In this document: one piece after another, positions 57,256-64,000 of the stretch
Layout of the letters: every line of letters begins with the position of its first letter
Numbering within the stretch: position 1 is the first letter of the stretch
Assembly (NCBI RefSeq): GCF_003697165.2
Contig: NZ_CP033092.2
Coordinates: 1,612,001-1,676,000 of the forward strand
DNA length: 64,000 nucleotides
Direction: 5' to 3'
DNA from: Escherichia coli DSM 30083 = JCM 1649 = ATCC 11775
Lineage (GTDB): Bacteria; Pseudomonadota; Gammaproteobacteria; Enterobacterales; Enterobacteriaceae
Translations under genes and position numbers: made by a program
The notes under the pieces: model-generated
What the model saw: the letters and a program-made list of their open reading frames with translations, nothing else
The model's database searches: none
What the model was told of the DNA's origin: nothing

Positions 57256-57984
57256 TAATCTCTCCTTTTGTAGTGGTGAACGTTCGGCAATCTCCTGAAT
57301 AAAACGGGTGAAACGGGAGGTATCGCCGCATTGCAGCAGATAATTAAACAGTGTTTGTAGCTGACTGTCATTAGTGAAGCCTCTAACCAAAAGCGTGGTG
57401 ATCCTGTCGACCATACCGATTAAATCGCGGTCGCGAATATGCTTTTGAATCAGTTCCAGCAGAGCTATACGCCGATGTTGCATGATCTCATCGTCAGGTA
57501 CGATGGTGATATCCACCAACGGAAAAGCTTCGGTGTACAACTGCCGGGCAAGTTGCGGATCATCAAACTCATCCAGCCAGTTAAGTGAGTATGGGTAGGG
57601 CGAGGTTTCGCCATGATAAAACAGCAACGGCACCACCAGCGGGACTCTGTCATAGCCTTTGTCCAGATGGCGCTGCATGGCGGCGGTGGCATAGCGCATT
57701 AGTCGAAAAGCCATATTCTTTTCTGCAGAACTTTGATGTTCAATCACGCAGTAGATATAGCCGTCACCGTCGCTGGTTTCCACCGACCACAAAACATCCG
57801 AGTAGTAAGCGCGTAAACTTTTTTCAATAAAACTGGTGGGTTCCAGGCGTAAGGTTTGCAGGTTGCAAAGCTTGCGCAGTGGTTCTGGTAAATGTATTTC
57901 GAGAAAATCCCGTGCGGTTTCGGGTGTGAACATAAAGGTTTTAAATACCGCATCATGCGGGGAGGAGGTTGTTGATTCGGTCAT
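57025..57984 (-). CDS. rpnE: Rpn-family recombination-promoting nuclease YfaD/RpnE
   Basis: YfaD is a PD-(D/E)XK DNA nuclease of the Rpn (transposase_31) family, 319 residues here against about 299 in K-12. The N-terminus PHDAVFKTFMFTPETARDFL and the catalytic region (Asp63 in YSDVLW, IEHQS around Glu82-Gln84, KNMAFRLMRY) are intact. The C-terminal region (about 244-300) holds repeats of GWQEGKIE-type octads. Rpn proteins promote RecA-independent recombination and are linked to phage defence with toxicity restrained by their own internal short product. An internal strong start at 57255 supports that here. The length difference fits octad expansion. Confidence 0.88.
   Translation of the reverse strand: MTESTTSSPHDAVFKTFMFTPETARDFLEIHLPEPLRKLCNLQTLRLEPTSFIEKSLRAYYSDVLWSVETSDGDGYIYCVIEHQSSAEKNMAFRLMRYATAAMQRHLDKGYDRVPLVVPLLFYHGETSPYPYSLNWLDEFDDPQLARQLYTEAFPLVDITIVPDDEIMQHRRIALLELIQKHIRDRDLIGMVDRITTLLVRGFTNDSQLQTLFNYLLQCGDTSRFTRFIQEIAERSPLQKERLMTIAERLRQEGHQIGWQEGKIEGWQEGKLEGLQKGKVEGMHEQAIKIALRMLEQGFEREIVLATTQLSDADIPNCY
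57099..57232 (-). repeat. Octapeptide repeats encoded in yfaD
   Basis: Residues about 258-282 of YfaD read GWQEGKIE, GWQEGKLE, GLQKGKVE, followed by GMHEQ. At DNA level these are 24-nt imperfect tandem repeats with TTCCTGCCA/CTCCTGCCA cores. ypaA keeps only one unit, so copy number varies between the two copies. Confidence 0.75.
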
Positions 57985-58130
57985 GGTTGTCCGTCACCTG
58001 ATATTTATGATGACGCGACATTACGGTTATCCCAGGCCTTTGACATCTGCCAGTTTCAGCCTTTGCGAGACGTTTTCAGAGGAATTTTCACTGCGTTGCA
58101 ACGTATACATTGAGCGCGGAATCGTGTACG
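57985..58130. promoter_or_regulatory. yfaD upstream region
   Basis: About 146 bp between yfaD and the glpABC terminator. A yfaD promoter should lie here; I see no strong -10/-35 pair that I would name. Confidence 0.35.
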
Positions 58131-58164
58131 CAAAAATGCCCGGTAACCACATGCTTACCGGGCA
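58131..58164 (-). terminator. Terminator of the glpABC operon
   Basis: A perfect 10-bp stem (TGCCCGGTAA 58137-58146, TTACCGGGCA 58155-58164) is followed on the minus strand by TTTTTG. It lies 12 bp after the glpC stop. Confidence 0.9.
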
Positions 58165-58176
58165 TCAGAAAGGAGT

Positions 58177-59367
58177 TTAAGCCAGCGCCTGGGCCAGCAG
58201 CGTAATCGGATGTTCGCAGCGAAGGCTTGTCGACATCTCAATCTGCCATTTACAGGTTTCGCAGTCGGTGACCACCAGATCTGCGCCGCTTTCTTCTATC
58301 TGGCGGAACAGTGGTGCGCCGATGGCTTGTGAGGTGGGGTAGTTCTCTTTTTTGAAACCGTAAGTTCCCGCAATACCGCAGCACTGGGAATCCAGCACCG
58401 TTAACTCAAGCCCCGGGATTTTACGCAACAGCTCCAGGGTGTAGAGCGTCCAGCCCATTTTTTCCATATGGCACGGAGTGTGATAAACCACTTTTAGCGG
58501 CAGCGGTTTCAGCGGTAACGTTTTGCCTTCGTCCAGCTTGCGCCACAGCCAGCGGGTCGCCAGTTCGATGTGATCGCGTAAGCCTTTGTTGTCGACATTC
58601 AGCACTTCCGGGTATTCGTCGCGCAGGGCAAATGTACACGTTGAGGAGGTGGCAATCACCGGAATGCCTTTTACTCCCACAGCTTCGCGGATCGACTCTA
58701 CATTCGTAATTGCCTGTTTGCGTGCTTTATCGGTAAAACCGTTGGCGATCAGCGGTACGCCGCAGCATTTTTCTTTGCTGAGCAGTTGTACGCCGGTACC
58801 CATCGCGTTGAGCACTTTAATTAAATCTTTGCCTAGCTGCGGATGGTTGTAGTTAACGAAGCAGCCGTGAAAGAAAGCGACCTGGTCTTTATACTGCGCT
58901 TGCTGAGCCGCCACGCTGCGATACCAGCGACGGAACGTACCGAAGGAGTATTTCGGTAGCGTGCGACGGTGGTCTATTTTTAACGCCGCATCAAGCAACT
59001 GCCGCACCGGTTTCAGCGAGGTAGCGGTGTTGACGATGGGTGCGAACGGCGTGGAAACGCTACCCATCAGGTCGGTATGACTCAACACAAAATTACGCAG
59101 CGACGGGCGTGTGGTGTCATATTTCGCCCGCGCGCGCTGGATAATATCGCCAATCTTCACATCGGACGGGCAGGCGACTTCACAACGTTTGCAGTTGATG
59201 CAATATTTCAGCGCCTCGTCATACAGTGCGCCATCTTTTAAACGCAGACGCTCGCCATCCGGCCCGGCTTGTTTTGGCCCCGGATAACCCGGATTCACCC
59301 GGCTCACCGGGCAGGCGGTGGTGCAGACGGTGCACTTAATGCAGTTTTCGAAGCTGGTGTCATTCAT
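58177..59367 (-). CDS. glpC: Anaerobic glycerol-3-phosphate dehydrogenase subunit GlpC
   Basis: GlpC is the membrane-associated iron-sulfur subunit that passes electrons from GlpAB to menaquinone. The 396-residue protein has two 4Fe-4S motifs near the N-terminus (CIKCTVCTTACP and CINCKRCEVACP) and two CCG domains (cysteine-rich) in the C-terminal half, with KCCGVP and SQCCGIAGTYG. ATG 59367 overlaps the glpB stop by 4 nt; the open frame upstream lies inside glpB. Confidence 0.96.
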   Translation of the reverse strand: MNDTSFENCIKCTVCTTACPVSRVNPGYPGPKQAGPDGERLRLKDGALYDEALKYCINCKRCEVACPSDVKIGDIIQRARAKYDTTRPSLRNFVLSHTDLMGSVSTPFAPIVNTATSLKPVRQLLDAALKIDHRRTLPKYSFGTFRRWYRSVAAQQAQYKDQVAFFHGCFVNYNHPQLGKDLIKVLNAMGTGVQLLSKEKCCGVPLIANGFTDKARKQAITNVESIREAVGVKGIPVIATSSTCTFALRDEYPEVLNVDNKGLRDHIELATRWLWRKLDEGKTLPLKPLPLKVVYHTPCHMEKMGWTLYTLELLRKIPGLELTVLDSQCCGIAGTYGFKKENYPTSQAIGAPLFRQIEESGADLVVTDCETCKWQIEMSTSLRCEHPITLLAQALA

Positions 59368-60623
59368 TGTTGGCCTCCTGCGCGTTGGGCAATCTGTTGA
59401 GCGGCATGTAAAGCACTGACGGCACAAACACCGCCGCCGCATCCCTGGGCGATGGGATCAAATCCGCCCAGCACCGAACCGATGGCAAACAGGTTCTCAA
59501 TGGTTTGCCCCGCCTGCGACGGGCGTAGCGCCTCATCAGTGGTTACACCGAACTGCTGCCACGGCTGCGGCGCAAAAAAATCGCCCTTATACCATTCACC
59601 CCGCGTAGCGGTTTGTAGCACATCAAGGCCGAGAATCGGCTCGCGAATGCCGTCACGTTCTGCCACCAGTCCGCCGCTAAAGAAACTGCCGCTCGCAAGC
59701 ACCGCAAATCGTGGGCGCAGCGGGATATCGGCGTGATTGCGCGTCCAGATTTCATTCACCACGCCATTTTTACAGGTCACTTTTTTCACTTCATCGCCTG
59801 GCATCCACACACCGCCCTGACGCACAAACTGACGCTGCAACTGGTTTTGCAGACGTATCCCCAGCACTGAAGGTGGTAGTGTTGGCAGAAGCATCAGTGA
59901 ACAAGGTAGTTTTTCATTCAGCCAACGCCACAGTTTGTCATCGGCCAGGCCGAAACAGGCGGGCATCAGGATCATTTCACAGGTATTGGCGACAGGGATT
60001 AGCGCATCAATTATCAGCGGCCAGTTTTCTTCGTTATCAAGGAAACGGGCGATATTCACCGCGCGAAACTCGGTGGCGTTATTGCGCAGGACATCCAGTT
60101 CCGGCAGTTCTATTTCTGCGGTTTCAACGGCAAGGTCGAGTTCGCGCAACGAAGCCGCCGCAAGATGCGCCTGAAAATCCATCAGGCCGCTAATTCCCAC
60201 CACGCATATTTTCTTCGCGGGCAGCGGCCAGACAGGGACTTCTGGCGAACTTAGCCAGGTTGAGCGCAGAGTGCCTAGCGGTGTAATCCGCTGGTGAGCC
60301 AGCTCTACGCTGCCCTGCAATTGCGCACCGCTTTCAGCGATTAATGCCTGCGCCTGGCAAGCGAGATCGAGCACGCGTTGTGGCCCGAGAAGAGTGTAAG
60401 GATGGGCAGGTGCCTGCTGACGCAAAGATTCCAGTCCACTGTGAATGTCTGTCACCGGTTGACCATCCGGCAGATGGCTCAGCAAATCCAGCGATCCAGA
60501 TGAGAAATGCAGCGCGCTTTGACCACGAGTGACAATGGCACAGCGCAGGCCGTGTTTTTGCAGTTGCAGGCCACAGAGTAATCCGGCGAGGCCGCCGCCC
60601 ATAATGACAGTATCAAAGCGCAT
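59364..60623 (-). CDS. glpB: Anaerobic glycerol-3-phosphate dehydrogenase subunit GlpB
   Basis: GlpB is the second flavoprotein subunit of the anaerobic dehydrogenase. The 419-residue protein begins with a dinucleotide-binding motif MRFDTVIMGGGLAGLLCGL and ends with the FAD-contact segment FAIGSVLGGFDPIAQGCGGG. It is cytoplasmic, bound with GlpA to GlpC. Its ATG at 60623 lies inside the 3' end of glpA, an 11-nt overlap. Confidence 0.96.
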   Translation of the reverse strand: MRFDTVIMGGGLAGLLCGLQLQKHGLRCAIVTRGQSALHFSSGSLDLLSHLPDGQPVTDIHSGLESLRQQAPAHPYTLLGPQRVLDLACQAQALIAESGAQLQGSVELAHQRITPLGTLRSTWLSSPEVPVWPLPAKKICVVGISGLMDFQAHLAAASLRELDLAVETAEIELPELDVLRNNATEFRAVNIARFLDNEENWPLIIDALIPVANTCEMILMPACFGLADDKLWRWLNEKLPCSLMLLPTLPPSVLGIRLQNQLQRQFVRQGGVWMPGDEVKKVTCKNGVVNEIWTRNHADIPLRPRFAVLASGSFFSGGLVAERDGIREPILGLDVLQTATRGEWYKGDFFAPQPWQQFGVTTDEALRPSQAGQTIENLFAIGSVLGGFDPIAQGCGGGVCAVSALHAAQQIAQRAGGQQ

Positions 60624-62241
60624 CTTTCTGCTCCTTCTCCAGACCACACAATCCCTGATAAACCCAGCGGGTAAATTCGCTTTCGCGCAGTGCATCTCCC
60701 CAGGCGATGGGTTGCACGCCTTTCCAGCGTTCGTTTAGGAAGGTGGAAAGTTGCTCGATAGATTGCGCGGACGTCGTGACGTTAAAACGTTGCAGCAGTC
60801 CGGCAGCGCGGCAGGCGCAGAGCTCGCCCTGGCAGGTGCCCATCCCCACACGGGTACGACGGCGTAAATCCAGCAGGCTATTAACGTTTAAATTTTCTAC
60901 CGCGTACTGCACTTCACCCGCAGTTACCGCTTCGCACTCACATACCAGGCTACGGTGCAGACGGCCTTCGCTCAGCCAGGCAGGCGTGCGATCGCCATGA
61001 CGATAAACCGCAGAACCGCGCAGCGGGGCAGGCAGGGAGATGACGTTACGCAAGGTAACTTCAGCGGGTTCCTGTGAACCAGGAAGTGCCAGATCGGCGG
61101 TCGTACAGGGGCGCGTGTTTCCCAGTTTGCGGCATACGGCGTCGGTAGCCCATTCCGCCATCAGCCGATAGGTCATCAGTTTGCCACCGGTGATGGTGAT
61201 AAACCCGTCCAGACCATCGCGTTCAGCATGGTCGAGCAGCACGATGCCACGGCTGACGTTACGCCCGCTCGGATCGTCATCGCTGGCAACCAGCGGGCGT
61301 ACGCCAGAGTAGGCCCGCAAAATGCGCGTTTTCGCCATCACGGGGGCCAGTTTTTCCCCTTCACGCAGCAGAATATCAACTTCTTCTGCCGTCACTCGAT
61401 TATCGTCAATCTCGTTGTAATCAATACGTAAAGAGGTGGTGCCAATCAGCGAAATGGTATCGCCAGGCACCAGAATATCGGCGTCGGAAGGTTTGCGGCA
61501 GCGGTTGATCACATGCTGATTAATGCGGTGATCCATGATCAGCAGCGATCCTTTCGCCGGGAACATGCGAATGCGCAGATCGGCATATTCGGCAATGTGT
61601 TGCCCCCAGATCCCGGCGGCATTAACTACGACAGGCGCATGAAGTGCCTGAATTTCGCCGGTGAGATGGTTACGTACACGAACACCGCACACCGTCGCGC
61701 CTTCACGAATCAGCCCCGTGACTTCATGAGCGGTAAGGATAACGGCACCGTGTTCTTTGGCATCCAGCATGTTTGCTGCTGTCAGACGAAATGGATCAAC
61801 GGTGCCATCCGGAACTTTCACCGCGCCAATCAGTGCCGGGTTAACGGCAGGTTCGATAATGCGCGCTTGCTGCGGCTCAATGGCTTCTGCGTTGATCCCT
61901 GCTTCTTCGCAGGCGCGGATAAAAGTGGCCTGGAAGGAGAGGTCATCTTCCGGCAGGGTGATAAACAGGCCGTTGGTTGGTTCTACGCAGTGACGTGCAA
62001 TGCGTTTCAGAATCTGGTTTTCACTAATACATTCGCGGGCCGATTCCGCATCGGTTACCGCATAGCGCGCACCGCTGTGCAGCAGGCCGTGGTTACGCCC
62101 GGTGGCACCGGTTGCGATGTCGTGGCGCTCAACCAAAATCACGCGCAGCCCGCGCAGGGCACAGTCGCGGGCAATCCCGGCTCCCGTTGCGCCACCGCCA
62201 ATGATAATCACGTCACTTGATTGCGAGTCGCGAGTTTTCAT
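60613..62241 (-). CDS. glpA: Anaerobic glycerol-3-phosphate dehydrogenase subunit A
   Basis: GlpA is the catalytic FAD subunit that oxidises sn-glycerol-3-phosphate to dihydroxyacetone phosphate during anaerobic growth. The 542-residue protein has the FAD motif VIIIGGGATGAGIARDCALRG at the N-terminus, a DAO domain (about 1-370), and a C-terminal BFD-like 2Fe-2S domain with CECEAVT and GTCQGELCACR. It is the first gene of glpABC and divergent from glpT. Confidence 0.97.
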   Translation of the reverse strand: MKTRDSQSSDVIIIGGGATGAGIARDCALRGLRVILVERHDIATGATGRNHGLLHSGARYAVTDAESARECISENQILKRIARHCVEPTNGLFITLPEDDLSFQATFIRACEEAGINAEAIEPQQARIIEPAVNPALIGAVKVPDGTVDPFRLTAANMLDAKEHGAVILTAHEVTGLIREGATVCGVRVRNHLTGEIQALHAPVVVNAAGIWGQHIAEYADLRIRMFPAKGSLLIMDHRINQHVINRCRKPSDADILVPGDTISLIGTTSLRIDYNEIDDNRVTAEEVDILLREGEKLAPVMAKTRILRAYSGVRPLVASDDDPSGRNVSRGIVLLDHAERDGLDGFITITGGKLMTYRLMAEWATDAVCRKLGNTRPCTTADLALPGSQEPAEVTLRNVISLPAPLRGSAVYRHGDRTPAWLSEGRLHRSLVCECEAVTAGEVQYAVENLNVNSLLDLRRRTRVGMGTCQGELCACRAAGLLQRFNVTTSAQSIEQLSTFLNERWKGVQPIAWGDALRESEFTRWVYQGLCGLEKEQKDAL

Positions 62242-62346
62242 TGTTATCCCTCTGAAGTTCGTTTTTTACCATTTAGCCATAGTAAAAACATGAATTGTTT
62301 GATTTCGCGCATATTCGCTCATAATTCGAAAGTGAAACGTGATTTC

Positions 62347-62364
62347 ATGCGTCATTCTGAACAT
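62347..62364. promoter_or_regulatory. Candidate GlpR operator
   Basis: ATGCGTCATTCTGAACAT has a perfect right half GAACAT and matching ends to the GlpR consensus ATGTTCG-N4-CGAACAT. The left half is degenerate, as is usual for glp operators. Confidence 0.55.
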
Positions 62365-62387
62365 TTCAACCATCGTATTTAATAATG

Positions 62388-62403
62388 TGTGCGGTAATTC
62401 ACA
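62388..62403. promoter_or_regulatory. Candidate CRP site
   Basis: TGTGC-GGTAAT-TCACA matches the CRP core TGTGA-N6-TCACA at nine of ten positions. It lies about 110 bp before the glpT start. Confidence 0.65.
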
Positions 62404-62513
62404 TTTAATTTATGAATGTTTTCTTAACATCGCGGCAACTCAAGAAACGGCAGGTTCTCCCACGGAATCAGGCTGTTAATCATAAATAAGACCACGGGCC
62501 ACGGAGGCTATCA

Positions 62514-63872
62514 ATGTTGAGTATTTTTAAACCAGCGCCACACAAAGCGCGCTTACCTACCGCGGAGATCGATCCGACTTATCGTCGATTGCGCTGGCAA
62601 ATTTTCCTGGGGATATTCTTTGGCTATGCTGCTTACTATTTGGTTCGTAAGAACTTTGCGCTCGCTATGCCTTATCTGGTTGAGCAGGGATTCTCACGCG
62701 GTGATTTAGGTTTTGCCCTTTCGGGGATCTCGATTGCTTATGGATTTTCGAAATTCATCATGGGTTCGGTATCGGATCGCTCGAATCCGCGCGTTTTCCT
62801 GCCCGCAGGTTTGATTCTGGCGGCGGCAGTGATGTTGTTTATGGGCTTTGTGCCATGGGCGACGTCGAGCATTGCGGTGATGTTTGTACTGTTGTTCCTC
62901 TGCGGTTGGTTCCAGGGGATGGGGTGGCCGCCGTGTGGTCGTACTATGGTGCACTGGTGGTCGCAGAAAGAACGTGGCGGCATTGTGTCAGTGTGGAACT
63001 GTGCGCACAACGTCGGTGGTGGTATTCCGCCGCTGCTGTTCCTGCTGGGGATGGCCTGGTTCAATGACTGGCACGCGGCGCTCTATATGCCCGCTTTCTG
63101 CGCCATTCTGGTGGCACTGTTCGCCTTTGCGATGATGCGCGATACCCCGCAATCCTGTGGCCTGCCGCCGATCGAAGAGTACAAAAATGATTATCCGGAC
63201 GACTATAACGAAAAAGCGGAACAGGAGCTGACCGCGAAGCAGATCTTCATGCAGTACGTGCTGCCGAACAAACTGCTGTGGTATATCGCCATCGCCAACG
63301 TGTTCGTTTATCTGCTGCGTTACGGCATCCTCGACTGGTCACCGACTTATCTGAAAGAGGTTAAGCATTTCGCGCTGGATAAATCCTCCTGGGCCTACTT
63401 CCTTTATGAATATGCAGGTATTCCGGGCACCCTGCTGTGCGGCTGGATGTCGGATAAAGTCTTTCGTGGTAACCGTGGGGCAACCGGCGTCTTCTTTATG
63501 ACACTGGTGACCATCGCGACTATCGTTTACTGGATGAACCCGGCAGGTAACCCAACCGTCGATATGATTTGTATGATTGTTATCGGCTTCCTGATCTATG
63601 GCCCTGTGATGCTGATCGGTCTACATGCGCTGGAACTGGCACCGAAAAAAGCGGCAGGTACGGCAGCGGGTTTTACCGGGCTGTTTGGTTACCTCGGCGG
63701 TTCGGTGGCGGCGAGCGCGATTGTTGGCTACACCGTGGACTTCTTCGGCTGGGATGGCGGCTTTATGGTAATGATTGGCGGCAGCATTCTGGCGGTTATC
63801 TTGTTGATTGTTGTGATGATTGGCGAAAAACGTCGCCATGAACAATTACTGCAAAAACGCAACGGAGGCTAA
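62514..63872 (+). CDS. glpT: Glycerol-3-phosphate:phosphate antiporter GlpT
   Basis: GlpT imports glycerol-3-phosphate in exchange for inorganic phosphate and also admits fosfomycin. The 452-residue protein is a 12-helix MFS transporter of the organophosphate family. Arg45 region (YYLVRKNFALAMPYLVEQGF) and Arg269 region (VFVYLLRYGILDWSPTYLKE) are the two substrate-binding arginines known for the family; both are present. It is the first gene of glpTQ; glpQ begins 4 bp after its stop. Confidence 0.98.
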   Translation: MLSIFKPAPHKARLPTAEIDPTYRRLRWQIFLGIFFGYAAYYLVRKNFALAMPYLVEQGFSRGDLGFALSGISIAYGFSKFIMGSVSDRSNPRVFLPAGLILAAAVMLFMGFVPWATSSIAVMFVLLFLCGWFQGMGWPPCGRTMVHWWSQKERGGIVSVWNCAHNVGGGIPPLLFLLGMAWFNDWHAALYMPAFCAILVALFAFAMMRDTPQSCGLPPIEEYKNDYPDDYNEKAEQELTAKQIFMQYVLPNKLLWYIAIANVFVYLLRYGILDWSPTYLKEVKHFALDKSSWAYFLYEYAGIPGTLLCGWMSDKVFRGNRGATGVFFMTLVTIATIVYWMNPAGNPTVDMICMIVIGFLIYGPVMLIGLHALELAPKKAAGTAAGFTGLFGYLGGSVAASAIVGYTVDFFGWDGGFMVMIGGSILAVILLIVVMIGEKRRHEQLLQKRNGG

Positions 63873-63876
63873 TGGC

Positions 63877-64000
63877 ATGAAATTGACGCTGAAAAACCTT
63901 AGCATGGCGATCATGATGAGCACTATAGTCATGGGAAGTAGTGCAATGGCGGCGGACAGCAACGAAAAAATAGTCATCGCCCATCGCGGTGCCAGTGGAT
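63877..64000 (+). CDS. glpQ: Glycerophosphodiester phosphodiesterase GlpQ, 5' end only
   Basis: The window ends 41 codons into the gene. A Sec signal peptide (MKLTLKNLSMAIMMSTIVMG, cleavage after SSAMA) leads to the mature start ADSNEKIVIAHRGASG, whose His-Arg is part of the GDPD catalytic site. GlpQ works in the periplasm, releasing glycerol-3-phosphate from glycerophosphodiesters for GlpT to import. AACGGAGG lies in the end of glpT. Confidence 0.95.
   Translation, partial: MKLTLKNLSMAIMMSTIVMGSSAMAADSNEKIVIAHRGASG

Larger units (their letters stand above)
62242..62513. promoter_or_regulatory. glpA / glpT divergent control region
   Basis: This 272-bp gap serves both operons and in E. coli holds several GlpR operators and tandem CRP sites. 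Besides the two sites listed separately, I see a possible GlpR half-match TTCGAAAGTGAA near 62326 and an ATGTT-N5-AACAT palindrome at 62416-62430. These would give repression without glycerol-3-phosphate and catabolite control. Confidence 0.7.

Noticed and set aside
1..64000. CRISPR arrays, prophage, insertion sequences or tRNA-linked islands
   Set aside because: No regularly spaced repeats, transposase, integrase, phage structural genes or tRNA sequence were seen; the only gene differences from K-12 are small gene losses near yfbK/yfbM.

Overview
The window is a chromosomal segment of Escherichia coli or a very close relative such as Shigella. Almost every protein matches, in length and order, the K-12 block running from yfcD/yfcC and pta-ackA through nuoA-N and the men and arn genes to glpABC-glpTQ, here in the reverse of the usual K-12 map orientation. 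REP hairpins between genes also point to E. coli. I see no tRNA, rRNA, CRISPR array, insertion sequence or prophage. Gene identities rest on recognising the sequences; no database search was run.

Layout, left to right. (1) 1-9.9 kb: the tail of yfcD, the transporter yfcC, and the acetate pathway ackA-pta (minus strand); then yfbV, yfbU, the sugar-phosphatase hxpA (yfbT) and transporter yfbS (plus), and nucleotidase yfbR (minus). (2) 9.9-13.1 kb: alanine aminotransferase alaA and the LysR regulator lrhA, separated by 919 bp that hold the long lrhA leader. (3) 13.1-28.7 kb: a long leader followed by the 13-gene nuo operon for respiratory complex I, with NuoC and NuoD fused, many 4-nt overlaps, a REP between nuoL and nuoM, and hairpins in the nuoB-nuoC and nuoF-nuoG gaps. 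(4) 28.7-34.1 kb: a more AT-rich accessory stretch (yfbM, yfbL, yfbK), then rbn, elaA and elaB. Compared with K-12 as I remember it, yfbN, yfbO, yfbP and elaD are missing. (5) 34.2-41.2 kb: menF-menD-menH-menB-menC-menE, menaquinone synthesis from chorismate to o-succinylbenzoyl-CoA and on to DHNA-CoA. (6) 41.3-49.8 kb: pmrD facing the arnBCADTEF operon (aminoarabinose modification of lipid A), with ais divergent and a PmrA box between arnB and ais. (7) 49.8-52.4 kb: nudI, yfaZ and the CinA-like yfaY. (8) 52.6-56.8 kb: the rhamnonate operon rhmR-rhmD-rhmT-rhmA. (9) 56.8-58.0 kb: ypaA and the Rpn-family nuclease gene yfaD/rpnE. (10) 58.1-64.0 kb: the anaerobic glycerol-3-phosphate dehydrogenase operon glpACB order glpA-glpB-glpC (minus), divergent from glpT-glpQ (plus; glpQ runs off the end).

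The theme is respiratory and central metabolism: complex I and GlpABC feed electrons to quinones, men genes make menaquinone, and pta-ackA handles overflow and anaerobic acetate. Envelope stress (arn, pmrD, ais) forms a second module.

The best candidate for an unusual system is yfaD/ypaA. yfaD has a strong internal ribosome binding site and ATG in frame at codon 244, and ypaA directly downstream is a tandem copy of that same internal cistron with the identical ribosome binding site. This looks like an Rpn nuclease with an intragenic inhibitor protein plus a duplicated free-standing copy of the inhibitor.
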